Below, piece by piece: positions 49,474 to 58,262 of a stretch of DNA of 64,000 bases. Numbering within the stretch: the stretch's first letter is position 1; every line of letters starts with the position of its first letter. The position numbers and the translations under genes are program-made. Below the pieces are notes generated by a model. That model had not been told where the DNA came from. It saw only the letters and a list, made by a program, of their open reading frames with translations, and searched no databases. Source of the stretch: Listeria seeligeri serovar 1/2b str. SLCC3954 (lineage in GTDB: Bacteria; Bacillota; Bacilli; Lactobacillales; Listeriaceae); the NCBI RefSeq assembly GCF_000027145.1, contig NC_013891.1, positions 2,170,001 through 2,234,000 of the forward strand, read 5' to 3'.

Positions 49474-51180
49474 TTAACTTAATCTTTTACGTTTTAAACG
49501 ATAAGCTAAATAAAGGAAGGAAGCTCCAAATAATGTAACATACCATGCCATACTAGATGTATCACTTGTTTTTGCGTTTTTTTCTGCTTTATTTTCAGCA
49601 GTAGCATCCGTAGTTTTTGTATCATCAAAATCAGGTTTTGCTAATTTTGGTCCAGCATTATTAGAAACATTATTCGTATTTAAAAGATCATTTTTCACTG
49701 GCTCTTTTAAAGTTACTTTTGTTCCTGTAATGTCCTTAATAGTCGCTTCATTGAGTTTTACTTGAACAATATATTCATGATCATAAGAAAAACCAGGCAT
49801 ATTTTCAATTAAAACATGCGTCTTCACATCAGTATTTGCTGTCCCGTCTTTCACAGGATATTTTACAGTTCTAGTATTTTTATTTAAATCCCCAGAAACA
49901 ACTTCCATATCTTTCCAAACGCCATCTTGCTTAAATTGGAACGTTTTAATCCAGCTGCTATTTGTTAAAGTAAGATAGACATACGGCTGGTTATTTTCTA
50001 CCTTAATCACAGCAGGTTTCATAACATAGCTTTCCATCATAGAAGTTTCTGTTGTTCCATCCTTAAACACATCAAAATCAATGGAATAAGTATGGTTATT
50101 TAACAAATTCTTTGGATCCACAACTGATGGTTTGCTCGGTGTTGTTGGCGGTGTTGTTACTGGAGGCGTAGTTGGTTTTTCCGGTGTAACTACTGGCGGA
50201 TTTGGCTCCTCAGGGTCAACCACAGGCGGAGTTACATCAGTCCCAGGATAAGAACTTGCAGCAACCGCTTTTGTAGTATCAAATACATAACGGAAATCTG
50301 CTTGTCCTTTATAAACAGAACCATTGAATGGCGCTTCATAATTAACATGTGCAGCAAGTGGTTGATTTAAATCTCCCACTTCAAATTCAACAATTCTGGT
50401 ATTTGCATCTTTATCTTCTGAAACAACTTTAACATCCTGTAAAGCTCCTGCTAGCTGAGTTTTCAAAGCTGTCACAGTCTTATTATCGTTTACAGTCATT
50501 GCAACTGTTTTCTTACCGTTCTTCACTTTTAACCAAGCAGGATTATCAAAATAATTTTGCATGCTTGAATTAGTATCATCATTTGCTTTTTTGGCTACAA
50601 AAGGAATTGTGTAAATTCCATCCGCAAGTGTTATAGGATTTGTAACAGTCGGCTCTGAAATAACTTTGAAACTACTTGGATCAATTGTTAAATCCACTTG
50701 GTACCAATGATCATAGTTAATTGCATCTACTTTAATATGCATATAAGAAAAGATGATATCATCTAGAGAATTTAGTTTAAATTTCTCCACACGAGTATTA
50801 TTTGTTGCATCCGTACTGACTGTTTGCACATCTTGGTAGCTATCTTGATAAACTTCTGCTTGAGCAGGTTTTTCTGGACGAGTTCCATCTTTTGAAACTG
50901 CCATTGTTTGCCAAAAATTGCTATTAGTAATCGTCAAATACATATATGGTTGACCATTTTCCACTTTAATCGTTGCAGTATGGTCAATGTATTTATCTGC
51001 TTCTGAGGATTCTTTTGTTGTCTTCCCCGTATTATCTTTATAAAAATTCACCTGAACTTGATATTCTCCGCCATCCTTTAGCTTTGAGTCAGCTGCACTA
51101 GCGGTAAAACCTGGTATCATTTGAAAAATAAGTGTCAATGCTAACAAAGATACTAAGCCTTTTTTCCATAGTTTCTTCAT
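49474..51180 (-). CDS. hbp2: Heme-binding wall protein Hbp2 (SvpA), three NEAT domains, sortase B substrate
   Basis: A 568-residue surface protein. Signal peptide (about 1-29), three NEAT domains (about 35-170, 180-320, 365-500) with Pro/Thr-rich linker (PEEPNPPVVTPEKP region) between the second and third. The heme-binding YxxxY motif is seen as YDHWYQVDL in the first and YDHEYIVQV in the third; the second lacks it. C-terminus: NAKTS, membrane segment, KRKR. The usual reported sorting motif is NAKTN, so the final residue differs here. It captures or relays heme, and a secreted fraction acts as hemophore according to published work. Confidence 0.92.
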   Translation of the reverse strand: MKKLWKKGLVSLLALTLIFQMIPGFTASAADSKLKDGGEYQVQVNFYKDNTGKTTKESSEADKYIDHTATIKVENGQPYMYLTITNSNFWQTMAVSKDGTRPEKPAQAEVYQDSYQDVQTVSTDATNNTRVEKFKLNSLDDIIFSYMHIKVDAINYDHWYQVDLTIDPSSFKVISEPTVTNPITLADGIYTIPFVAKKANDDTNSSMQNYFDNPAWLKVKNGKKTVAMTVNDNKTVTALKTQLAGALQDVKVVSEDKDANTRIVEFEVGDLNQPLAAHVNYEAPFNGSVYKGQADFRYVFDTTKAVAASSYPGTDVTPPVVDPEEPNPPVVTPEKPTTPPVTTPPTTPSKPSVVDPKNLLNNHTYSIDFDVFKDGTTETSMMESYVMKPAVIKVENNQPYVYLTLTNSSWIKTFQFKQDGVWKDMEVVSGDLNKNTRTVKYPVKDGTANTDVKTHVLIENMPGFSYDHEYIVQVKLNEATIKDITGTKVTLKEPVKNDLLNTNNVSNNAGPKLAKPDFDDTKTTDATAENKAEKNAKTSDTSSMAWYVTLFGASFLYLAYRLKRKRLS

Positions 51181-51192
51181 AATAATCCCCCT

Positions 51193-51816
51193 TTATTTAA
51201 AACTTGCTCGTCTTTTTAGTAAAACTAATCCTATTCCCGCTGCAACAAAAATAATTCCATATAAGAACATTTGGCTTGAGTCACTTGATTTTGGGTTTGT
51301 TACTTTGGTTTTCGCGTCACTTGTAGCCGCTTCATTTGTGGTGTTATTATCAGATGATTTTACAGCAGCAACAAGTGATTTTGCCGAATCTTCATCAAAA
51401 CGCAACTTAATTTGATACTCATGGTGATAATTTAATCCATCATCATCAATATCAACTTTAATCTTCGCGCTAACTGGACTACTTAAAGTAGATACTGGAA
51501 ATTGTACTTGTCTAGTATCATTTGCAGTGCTATTAGAAGTTACACTAACCGCACCACCTTCTACCCATAACCCAGTAATCCATTTGCTATGATTCACTTG
51601 CAAGCTAACAGTAGTTTTTCCTCCCTCAACTTCCACTGTAGCCGGCTTATCAAAATAATCATTCGCCATTGAAACAGAATCACTATCCCCTTGAAGCACC
51701 GTATAATTAACCGAATAGCTTCCATCCTGAAGAGCTGCTTGTGCTGTTACTCCACTAAAAAGAAAAGAAAAACTAAATAAAACAACAAAAACAACCAAAC
51801 CAAATAATTTCTTCAT
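51193..51816 (-). CDS. hbp1: Heme-binding wall protein Hbp1, one NEAT domain, sortase B substrate
   Basis: A 207-residue protein. Signal peptide (1-31), a single NEAT domain (about 33-155) with the heme tyrosines in YHHEYQIKLRF and the 3-10 helix SVSMANDYF, a short linker, then NPKSS, a hydrophobic segment and KRRASFK. Sortase B recognises NPKSS in the characterised protein. First gene of the locus, expressed from the Fur-box promoter. Start after AGAGGGGAGATAGATGT. Confidence 0.92.
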   Translation of the reverse strand: MKKLFGLVVFVVLFSFSFLFSGVTAQAALQDGSYSVNYTVLQGDSDSVSMANDYFDKPATVEVEGGKTTVSLQVNHSKWITGLWVEGGAVSVTSNSTANDTRQVQFPVSTLSSPVSAKIKVDIDDDGLNYHHEYQIKLRFDEDSAKSLVAAVKSSDNNTTNEAATSDAKTKVTNPKSSDSSQMFLYGIIFVAAGIGLVLLKRRASFK

Positions 51817-51912
51817 ACATCTATCTCCCCTCTTAAATAAGAATGTTAGTTATTAAAAATCCCCATAATAACTTATGGAGCCAAAATTATGTAACTTCAT
51901 CCGTTAGTTACC

Positions 51913-51942
51913 ATTTTAATTGATAATGATTATCATTGTCAA
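51913..51942 (-). promoter_or_regulatory. hbp1 promoter with Fur box
   Basis: Minus strand TTGACA (51937-51942), 18 bp, TAAAAT (51913-51918). The spacer and -35 box overlap a 19-bp Fur box (51922-51940, GATAATGATTATCATTGTC) that differs from the classic consensus at one base. Strong evidence of iron repression of the locus. Confidence 0.92.
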
Positions 51943-51977
51943 CTGTATTTTAACTTTCCTTTATTTAAAACATAAAA

Positions 51978-52010
51978 AAACCATGGAATAGAGACGTCCA
52001 TCCATGGTTT
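51978..52010 (-). terminator. Terminator of the small helix-turn-helix gene
   Basis: AAACCATGGA pairs with TCCATGGTTT; seven T follow on the minus strand. Confidence 0.85.
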
Positions 52011-52035
52011 CAGTACTTTACATTTTATTAGATTA

Positions 52036-52287
52036 TCAAGAAAACATCCGATCATACAAAAAGTTTCCTTTTAAAGTTAATGTATAACGTTTCTCAGCTA
52101 GTTTATTGTTTCGCGATAAATACCCATTCTCCTCCAACCAGTAGAGTTTTAGGAACACTTCATTTTTCGTATAATTTTGAAGTTCTCCAAAATCAATAAC
52201 TTCTAGCGACATATCATTGATTTTTGTATCGACATTTTTGACAAAAAGAAGCACTTCTCGCAGTAACTTTTCATCTTCAAATACCAT
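52036..52287 (-). CDS. Small winged-helix-like protein
   Basis: An 83-residue acidic protein. The pattern NYTKNEVFLKLYWLEENGYLS followed by YTLTLKGNFLYDRM looks like a winged helix with the C-terminal LTxKG motif common in small DNA-binding proteins; this is a pattern judgement, not a family match. GGAGGGCATAAA precedes the ATG. It is a single gene between the Fur-controlled locus and the putative small RNA. Confidence 0.65.
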   Translation of the reverse strand: MVFEDEKLLREVLLFVKNVDTKINDMSLEVIDFGELQNYTKNEVFLKLYWLEENGYLSRNNKLAEKRYTLTLKGNFLYDRMFS

Positions 52288-52323
52288 TTTATGCCCTCCA
52301 GTTTATATACTAATTTAATAACG

Positions 52324-52423
52324 TAAAAAGCCGTAGCACAAGGCCACGGCTTCTTACAGCGCAATCAAAAGGAGAAATTCACACAATCAAATAAAGGGGG
52401 TATTTGTTTGTGATTTATTTCAC
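52324..52423 (-). ncRNA. Putative RsaE/RoxS-family small RNA
   Basis: About 100 nt with its own promoter and terminator. Minus strand -35 TTGAAT (52453-52458), 17 bp, -10 TATATT (52430-52435), start near 52423. The RNA begins GTGAAATAAATCACAAAC, contains two CU-rich anti-Shine-Dalgarno stretches (ACCCCCTTTATTTG, TTTCTCCTTTTG) and ends in a hairpin AAGCCGTGGC/GCTACGGCTT with five T. Sequence layout and place beside pepF match staphylococcal RsaE and B. subtilis RoxS, as I recall them. These RNAs lower expression of central-metabolism genes under redox stress. Confidence 0.75.
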
Positions 52424-52425
52424 GG
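52408..52425. promoter_or_regulatory. Rex-like operator at the small RNA start
   Basis: TTGTGATTTATTTCACGG, core GTGA-N6-TCAC, close to the Rex consensus TTGTGAAATATTTCACAA, covering the predicted start site. A second half-match, TTGTGAAATGAAATGCAA on the minus strand (52479-52496), lies upstream of the -35 box. In B. subtilis Rex represses RoxS. Confidence 0.55.
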
Positions 52426-52518
52426 TTATAATATACCACACATCTTACTATAATTCAATAGTTCACATAGCTGTTTTTGCATTTCATTTCACAATTCTCC
52501 GCAAACTTTAGTGACATA

Positions 52519-52557
52519 AAAAAGACACGAAGTTTAACGTAAACATTCGTGCCTTTT
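52519..52557 (-). terminator. pepF terminator
   Basis: AAAAGACACGAA and TTCGTGCCTTTT arms with a T-rich tail on the minus strand, directly past the pepF stop. Confidence 0.85.
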
Positions 52558-52574
52558 GGAATCATTCTTTTAAA

Positions 52575-54380
52575 TTATTTAACAAGTTTTTCTAATTCAT
52601 CTAACCGTTGAGCGAATACTTTTAAAGCATCATCCACTGGATCTGGAGTCGCCATGTCAACGCCTGCTTTCTTAAGTACATCAATAGGATAATCAGAACT
52701 ACCCGCTTTCAAAAAGTCGATATATGCAGTTATAGCAGGTTGCCCTTCTGTTAAAATTTTTGCACTAAGCGCAGAGGCAGCTGAAAACCCAGTTGCATAC
52801 TGAAATACATAATAGTTCATATAGAAATGAGGAATCCGAGACCATTCATAACCAATCTCTTCATCATAGACCATTTCCTCACCATAATATTTTTTATTAA
52901 TGTCAAAATACGTTTCAGTTAAATAATCTGCCGTCAAAGCTACACCATTTTGATCAGCTTGGTGAACCGCATGCTCAAACTCAGCAAATTGCGTCTGACG
53001 GAAAACAGTTCCTTTGAATCCATCCAAATAGTGGTTGAGTAAATATGCGCGAACTTTTGGATCATCATATTTTTTTAACAAGTAATCCGTCAAAAGGTTC
53101 TCATTTGTTGTTGATGCAACTTCTGCCAAGAAAATCGAATAATCTCCATAGACGAAAGGCTGATTTTCTCTTGTATAGTAACTATGCACACTATGTCCAA
53201 GTTCATGCGCAAGTGTATACACATTATTAATATTATCTTGCCAATTCAATAAAATATAAGGATTTGTGCTATAAGAACCTGATGAATAAGCACCACTACG
53301 TTTGCCTTTATTTTCCATCACATCAATCCAACGACTATCAAAAGCTTCTTTCAGAATTGATTGGTATTCTTCACCAAGTGGTTTTAATGCTTCAAGTACA
53401 AGTTCTTTCGCCTCATCATAACTAAATTCCAAATTAACATCATCTGATAATGGAGTATAAAGATCATACATATGCAACTCTTCTAAACCTAATAATTCTT
53501 TACGCAATTTTACATATCGGTGAAGTAAATTAGCATTTTCATTTACAGACTTAAGCAATGAATCATACACTGTTTCAGGAATATGGTTATTTGATAATGC
53601 AGCTTCACGTGCAGACTTATAGCCACGAGTAGAAGCATAAAAATTAGATTTTTTTACTTGTCCATTTAGTGTAGAAGCAAGCGTATTTTTCAAACCTTCA
53701 TAAACGGAATATACACCTAGAAAAGCCTCTCTACGAACACGTAGAAGATTACTTTCTAATAACTTACCATAACGACCATGCGTGATTTCTATCTCTTCAC
53801 CATCTTCGTTTTTAATTGTTGGAAATTTCATATCTGCATTATTTAACGTGTTAAACGTATTCGAGGAGCTTCCAAGAACTTCACCCGCATTAGCAAGTAG
53901 AGCTTCTTCTTTTTCACTTAAAATATAAGGTCTGCTAAGATTTAGCTCTTCTAAAAGATGCGAGTATAACTGTAAGTCTTGATTCTCTTCCAAAAATTGT
54001 TTTAACACACTTTCATCCATAGCTAAAATCTCTGGATCATAATAAGATAATGCTGACATCAATTTTGTGACTAAACTACCAGCTCGACTATGTAGGCCCT
54101 GATATTTTGCATTAGCTGTATCTTGATCCATCTTTAAATGAGCATATACATACAGGTTACTAATCAAATCATAAGCTTTATCGCGAAATTGCAATGCTTC
54201 GTATAGTGTTTGACTATTATCCGCTAAACGTCCTTTAAATTTAGTACTCTCTTCTGCTATCTTTTGCAATTGTACAAATGCTTCCTCCCAAGCTTCATCA
54301 TTTGCATAAATTGACGTTAAGTCCCAAGTTAAATTTTCTGGCACTTCTTCTCTTAGTGGTAATGCGTTTGTTTTACTCAT
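52575..54380 (-). CDS. pepF: Oligoendopeptidase F
   Basis: A 601-residue M3-family zinc metallopeptidase with the HExxH motif in LAHELGHSVHSYYT (around residue 387) and the third ligand Glu in FLAEVASTTNE. It cuts short peptides in the cytoplasm, fitting the nearby oligopeptide permease. I set the start at 54378-54380 (MSKTNAL) after TTGGGGGTTTTTATA. Order spxA-mecA-coiA-pepF is conserved in many Firmicutes. No signal peptide. Confidence 0.94.
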   Translation of the reverse strand: MSKTNALPLREEVPENLTWDLTSIYANDEAWEEAFVQLQKIAEESTKFKGRLADNSQTLYEALQFRDKAYDLISNLYVYAHLKMDQDTANAKYQGLHSRAGSLVTKLMSALSYYDPEILAMDESVLKQFLEENQDLQLYSHLLEELNLSRPYILSEKEEALLANAGEVLGSSSNTFNTLNNADMKFPTIKNEDGEEIEITHGRYGKLLESNLLRVRREAFLGVYSVYEGLKNTLASTLNGQVKKSNFYASTRGYKSAREAALSNNHIPETVYDSLLKSVNENANLLHRYVKLRKELLGLEELHMYDLYTPLSDDVNLEFSYDEAKELVLEALKPLGEEYQSILKEAFDSRWIDVMENKGKRSGAYSSGSYSTNPYILLNWQDNINNVYTLAHELGHSVHSYYTRENQPFVYGDYSIFLAEVASTTNENLLTDYLLKKYDDPKVRAYLLNHYLDGFKGTVFRQTQFAEFEHAVHQADQNGVALTADYLTETYFDINKKYYGEEMVYDEEIGYEWSRIPHFYMNYYVFQYATGFSAASALSAKILTEGQPAITAYIDFLKAGSSDYPIDVLKKAGVDMATPDPVDDALKVFAQRLDELEKLVK

Positions 54381-54459
54381 TATAAAAACCCCCAACCATA
54401 ATCATTTTCATTTCATTATGAGCCAAATTAACTAAAAAAGCAAAACAGAAGATTATATT

Positions 54460-55569
54460 TTAATGAACTGCCTCATGAATACATACCATCTCACGTTTCA
54501 TTCGATAGCGATTTTCAGGTATCACTCCTAACACTCCCGTCTCAACTAAATAATCAATGTAAGCTAAAACTAACTTTAGGTACTCATCAGGCGGGAGCCA
54601 AATTGTACTCACCTTTGTAACTACTAATCGAAACTTCTCAAAAAAATATGCTTCACTAAATGTATCGCCTTTTTCAAGTCTATTAAAAAAACTATCCCAC
54701 AAATCAAATTGCCATTCAATTGCTGGCGTAATAACCAAAAATTGCTCCGCTAAGTCAACTCCAACCTCTTTTGGTAAATAATGTAAATAGTAGCCAGCAT
54801 TATATAATTTTTTCATAAATTGACCATGCTTTTTAAATTTTGCATAATAAAAGCAAATTTTTTGTCGTTCTAATCCTCTGTCTCTCTTTACATAAGCAGC
54901 CCTTGAAATTATTCGCGCTATTTTCCGCTTCCAGTCATTCAAATTTTCCTTTAACGAAAACTGCATTTCACTAGCAAAAAATGATCGTCCTTTTTCAAAT
55001 GTTAAATGATAGAATAACGTAAAAATTTCTTTTTCTGGTGAATAATGCCAAAAATGGTAACCAAGTTTTGGTTCAGATTGTATAAATGCTAGTTGAAATG
55101 CAGTTAAATAAATCCTTCCTCGTTCTTTTCTAATAGGTTGCCCGAGAATCCAATAAACATCTAACTCAAGAGATAAATAGTCCATCGTCCGTCTAACTAG
55201 CTCGCTAATTGGTACAGAAGAACATTGAAACTCAATCACAGACGTATGATTTACAAATATATCTGCTTGTCTAGTAATTGTTGGAAAATAACACTCTAAG
55301 TCTACAGCGATACCTTGGTAACAAAACCAAGACATTAATTGACTCTTAGCTAGTAAGTGTTGTTGACTTTCACCTTCCGACGCAAATGCACACTTAGTTG
55401 ATTTCTCATGGGCAAAATGTGGTATTTTAATTTCTCCTGCTTTAATAATTACTGGAGATAAACATGCTTTACAGAATAACTTATCTTCTTGACGAATTCG
55501 ATCTACATTCATTTTAGTAATAGTAAAAGTTTCTCCTTGGTTATTTCTTGCTGTAAAAATAATAATCAC
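54460..55569 (-). CDS. coiA: Competence protein CoiA family
   Basis: A 369-residue CoiA-like protein: N-terminal FTARNNQGETF, a zinc-binding-like FCKACLSPVIIKAG followed by IPHFAHEK, then a nuclease-like core (QSQLMSWFCYQGIAVDLE; DIFVNHTSVIEFQCS). CoiA assists recombination of imported DNA during transformation. Start: GTG at 55567-55569 lies only one base after GGAG, while codons at ideal spacing are ATT; B. subtilis CoiA begins at the residue matching the FTAR Phe-1 position, so an ATT start at the fourth codon is possible. Confidence 0.87.
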   Translation of the reverse strand: MIIIFTARNNQGETFTITKMNVDRIRQEDKLFCKACLSPVIIKAGEIKIPHFAHEKSTKCAFASEGESQQHLLAKSQLMSWFCYQGIAVDLECYFPTITRQADIFVNHTSVIEFQCSSVPISELVRRTMDYLSLELDVYWILGQPIRKERGRIYLTAFQLAFIQSEPKLGYHFWHYSPEKEIFTLFYHLTFEKGRSFFASEMQFSLKENLNDWKRKIARIISRAAYVKRDRGLERQKICFYYAKFKKHGQFMKKLYNAGYYLHYLPKEVGVDLAEQFLVITPAIEWQFDLWDSFFNRLEKGDTFSEAYFFEKFRLVVTKVSTIWLPPDEYLKLVLAYIDYLVETGVLGVIPENRYRMKREMVCIHEAVH

Positions 55570-55647
55570 TCTCCTATTAGCTCTTTACTAATATTATTCG
55601 ACAATGAACGCCTATTCTCCTGCCTAATTTTTAAAATCACAAAAAAA

Positions 55648-55680
55648 ACCCGCTCAACTGATTTTTCAGCCAAAACGGGT
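55648..55680 (-). terminator. mecA terminator
   Basis: Outer arms ACCCG/CGGGT and inner CTGA/TCAG, then eight T on the minus strand. Confidence 0.7.
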
Positions 55681-55695
55681 CTTCAAAATATTGAT

Positions 55696-56349
55696 TTAAA
55701 AGTATTCTCTTACTTGCTTTAATGCAGGAACATCAAAAATGATTTTCCCGTATTCTGCTAGCATATAACCAGTTAAATTCGACTCTAAACCGTACTCAAG
55801 TAATATACTTACGGCATTGTCAATGTTAGATTCGTCATATTTATTTTCAGGAAATTCTACATTCAAATAATACTTACCTTGATACGAGTAAAGCTTAGTC
55901 ACTAGGTTTTCTAGCCCTATTGCGCGAGATAATGAAATTACATCTTCAAAATCACCGAACTCTAAAATAAACTCTAGTGTATCATCTTCCCCAAGCGTTT
56001 CTTTCTTAACTGGATTGAAGTTTTCTTCGAGTAGTTTTTCGATTTTTTCTTCTGCAAGCTCATCTGGGGAGTTTAGCGTGACATCAAAGCCACCCTCACC
56101 TTTTCCACCAATTGTAGCTTTTGTTACAAATACTTCTAAGCCATGTTTCAAAGCTTGGACTTGTATCCAGAGTGGACCTTCTGGAGAGAACTCTTCTTCA
56201 TATTTCAGCTCATCCATCATATCCCAGAAAAGTTCTTCACTTTTCTCGCGATCATACCAAACATCTTCTTGGTTAAAACCTCGCTCTTCTAAATCCAGAT
56301 AAGAGATATAAAACTTAATAGTATCTTCATTAATTCGTTCAATTTCCAT
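55696..56349 (-). CDS. mecA: ClpCP adaptor protein MecA
   Basis: A 217-residue adaptor, close to the 218 residues of the B. subtilis protein. The N-terminal substrate-recognition domain starts MEIERINEDTIKFYISY; an acidic linker with many Glu follows; the C-terminal ClpC-binding domain holds LEFGDFEDVISLSRAI and YLNVEFPENKYDE. It delivers substrates such as ComK to ClpCP. I set the start at 56347-56349 after GGGAGAGTGTGACG; the longer frame adds only two residues. Confidence 0.95.
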   Translation of the reverse strand: MEIERINEDTIKFYISYLDLEERGFNQEDVWYDREKSEELFWDMMDELKYEEEFSPEGPLWIQVQALKHGLEVFVTKATIGGKGEGGFDVTLNSPDELAEEKIEKLLEENFNPVKKETLGEDDTLEFILEFGDFEDVISLSRAIGLENLVTKLYSYQGKYYLNVEFPENKYDESNIDNAVSILLEYGLESNLTGYMLAEYGKIIFDVPALKQVREYF

Positions 56350-56529
56350 CGTCACACTCTCCCTTCCTACTTAGTCATTGACAATGAAGGGTGAAACTTA
56401 ATTGGTTAATTTCATTGTAGCCCATAATAGAAAATAGTACCACCATTTTTCCTTAGAATTTCATGGTGGAGTATTATATTAGCGGAAAAACACAAAAAAT
56501 TCAAGAAGAATTACTCGAATTACAAAAAA

Positions 56530-56572
56530 AAGTGCCAAGAATCCAATTAAATGGAATTCTTGACAACCACTT
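56530..56572 (-). terminator. spxA terminator
   Basis: Long hairpin with arms AAGTG-CAAGAATCCA and TGGA-ATTCTTG-CACTT (small bulges) and eight T on the minus strand. Confidence 0.85.
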
Positions 56573-56581
56573 TTATCAATC

Positions 56582-56977
56582 TTAGTTAACCATTTTTTGC
56601 GCTTCACGTAATTGATACGTACGTACTCGGCGCGGTAAGAAACGGCGAATTTCATCTTCATTGTACCCAACTTGCAAACGTTTCTCATCAATAATAATAG
56701 GACGTCTTAATAAGCCAGGATTTTTCTGGATTAATTCAAATAGTTGTTGTAAAGGAAGACTATCTAAATCCACGTTCAACTTTTGGAAAGTTTTCGAACG
56801 AGTGGAAATAATTTCATCTGTTCCGTCCTCAGTCATACGAAGAATTTCTTTAATCTCATCCAAACTAAGTGGCTCGGAAAAAATGTTTCTTTCCTTATAA
56901 GGGATATCATGTTCTTCCAACCATGCACGAGCTTTTCGGCAAGATGTGCAACTAGGTGAAGTGTATAACGTTACCAT
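56582..56977 (-). CDS. spxA: Redox regulator Spx
   Basis: A 131-residue ArsC-fold transcription factor, exactly the usual Spx length. The redox switch CTSC is at residues 10-13 in [13 protein letters not shown], and the conserved RRPI segment and C-terminal [14 protein letters not shown] are present. It binds the RNA polymerase alpha subunit and activates thiol-stress genes; from the literature SpxA1 is needed for aerobic growth of L. monocytogenes. I set the start at 56975-56977 (MVTLYT) after GGAGTGTGAATGTCTA. Single gene with its own terminator. Confidence 0.95.
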   Translation of the reverse strand: MVTLYTSPSCTSCRKARAWLEEHDIPYKERNIFSEPLSLDEIKEILRMTEDGTDEIISTRSKTFQKLNVDLDSLPLQQLFELIQKNPGLLRRPIIIDEKRLQVGYNEDEIRRFLPRRVRTYQLREAQKMVN

Positions 56978-57260
56978 TAGACATTCACACTCCTTATCGG
57001 GTATTGTTTCATTCATATAACGAAATTCTAGCAATATCTCTATTTGGAAAATTCATTAAAGAACTTACACTTCATTATACACTAATTTTGTGAAATTCTA
57101 TATACTAATTTTAAAAGTTTTTCTTTCCAAATATGTAAAACCATTGTTAGTAAGCCGTTATGTATATGATACCCCTACTATATCTTGTTTAAACTAAAAT
57201 CACATGAAAAAAACAGCTTTTTTATGAGAATTTCATGAGAATTTTTATTTTATACTAAAA
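56978..57260. other. Intergenic region upstream of spxA
   Basis: About 280 bases, AT-rich, expected to hold the spxA promoters. AATTTCATGAGAATT (57228-57242) resembles a CodY box at 12 of 15 positions; too weak to claim. No open frame with a ribosome-binding site seen. Confidence 0.4.
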
Positions 57261-57287
57261 CACCCATTGAAATAACATTCAATGGGC
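57261..57287 (-). terminator. opp operon terminator
   Basis: CCCATTGAA pairs with TTCAATGGG across ATAACA-type loop, with GTTTTAG following on the minus strand, just past oppF. Confidence 0.8.
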
Positions 57288-57299
57288 GTCATTTAATCA

Positions 57300-58262
57300 T
57301 TATTTTACTGCTGCTGTTAACTTAGCATGTTTTTCTTTATACATAACTTCTTCTTCTTCTGAACAATAAACAAAATGTCCAGGAGCGATTTCACGCATTT
57401 TAATTTCATCGCCGTCTTTATAATTATGAGAAGTTGGATCATATGTTTTACGCACACGTGTCCGTTCATAATTTGGATCTGGCAAAGGAATTGCGGATAA
57501 AAGTGATTCAGTATATGGATGCAATGGCGCATGATATAAATCATTTGCCGGTGCTAGCTCGACTAATTTACCAAAATACATTACGCCGATTCGATCACTA
57601 ATATATTTAACCATTGATAAATCATGGGCGATAAACAAGTAGGTTAGATTTTTTTCTTTTTGTAATTGGCGTAATAAGTTAACTACTTGTGCTTGAATAG
57701 ATACATCAAGTGCGGAAATAGGCTCATCAGCAATGATAAATTCTGGTTGTACAGCAAGCGCACGAGCGATACCGATACGTTGACGTTGGCCACCAGAGAA
57801 TTCATGAGGATAACGACCAGCATGTTCTTTACTTAAACCAACTGTTTCAAGTAAATCATATACTTGTTTATTCGTTTCTTCTGGAGTTTTAGCAAGCTCA
57901 TGAATGCGGATACCCTCAGCAATGATATCTTTAACTTTCATACGCGGGTTTAAAGACGCATATGGATCTTGGAAAATCATTTGCATTTTACGACGGAACT
58001 CAAGCATCTCTTTACGGCTCTTACGTGCATGCACATCTTTACCGTTGTAAATAACTTCTCCGCCAGTCGCATCATACAAACGAATAATAGTACGTCCAGT
58101 GGTTGATTTACCACAACCAGATTCTCCAACTAATCCAAGTGTTTCACCTTTATAAATGTCAAAAGAAATATCATCAACAGCACGTACTTCACTTGCAGTA
58201 CCTTTGTTAAAGTATTGCTTTAGATTATGAATTTCTAATAATTTCTCTTTTTGTTCAGTCAT
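57300..58262 (-). CDS. oppF: Oligopeptide ABC transporter ATP-binding protein OppF
   Basis: A 320-residue ATPase with Walker A GESGCGKSTTGRT, signature EFSGGQRQRIGIA, Walker B EFIIADEPISALD, followed by the C-terminal oligopeptide-transporter extension. Partner of OppD; their genes overlap by four bases (ATGA). Energises peptide uptake. Last gene of the operon. Confidence 0.95.
   Translation of the reverse strand: MTEQKEKLLEIHNLKQYFNKGTASEVRAVDDISFDIYKGETLGLVGESGCGKSTTGRTIIRLYDATGGEVIYNGKDVHARKSRKEMLEFRRKMQMIFQDPYASLNPRMKVKDIIAEGIRIHELAKTPEETNKQVYDLLETVGLSKEHAGRYPHEFSGGQRQRIGIARALAVQPEFIIADEPISALDVSIQAQVVNLLRQLQKEKNLTYLFIAHDLSMVKYISDRIGVMYFGKLVELAPANDLYHAPLHPYTESLLSAIPLPDPNYERTRVRKTYDPTSHNYKDGDEIKMREIAPGHFVYCSEEEEVMYKEKHAKLTAAVK

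Noticed and set aside
57228-57242. CodY box upstream of spxA
   Set aside because: Only 12 of 15 matches in a very AT-rich region, which is expected by chance.
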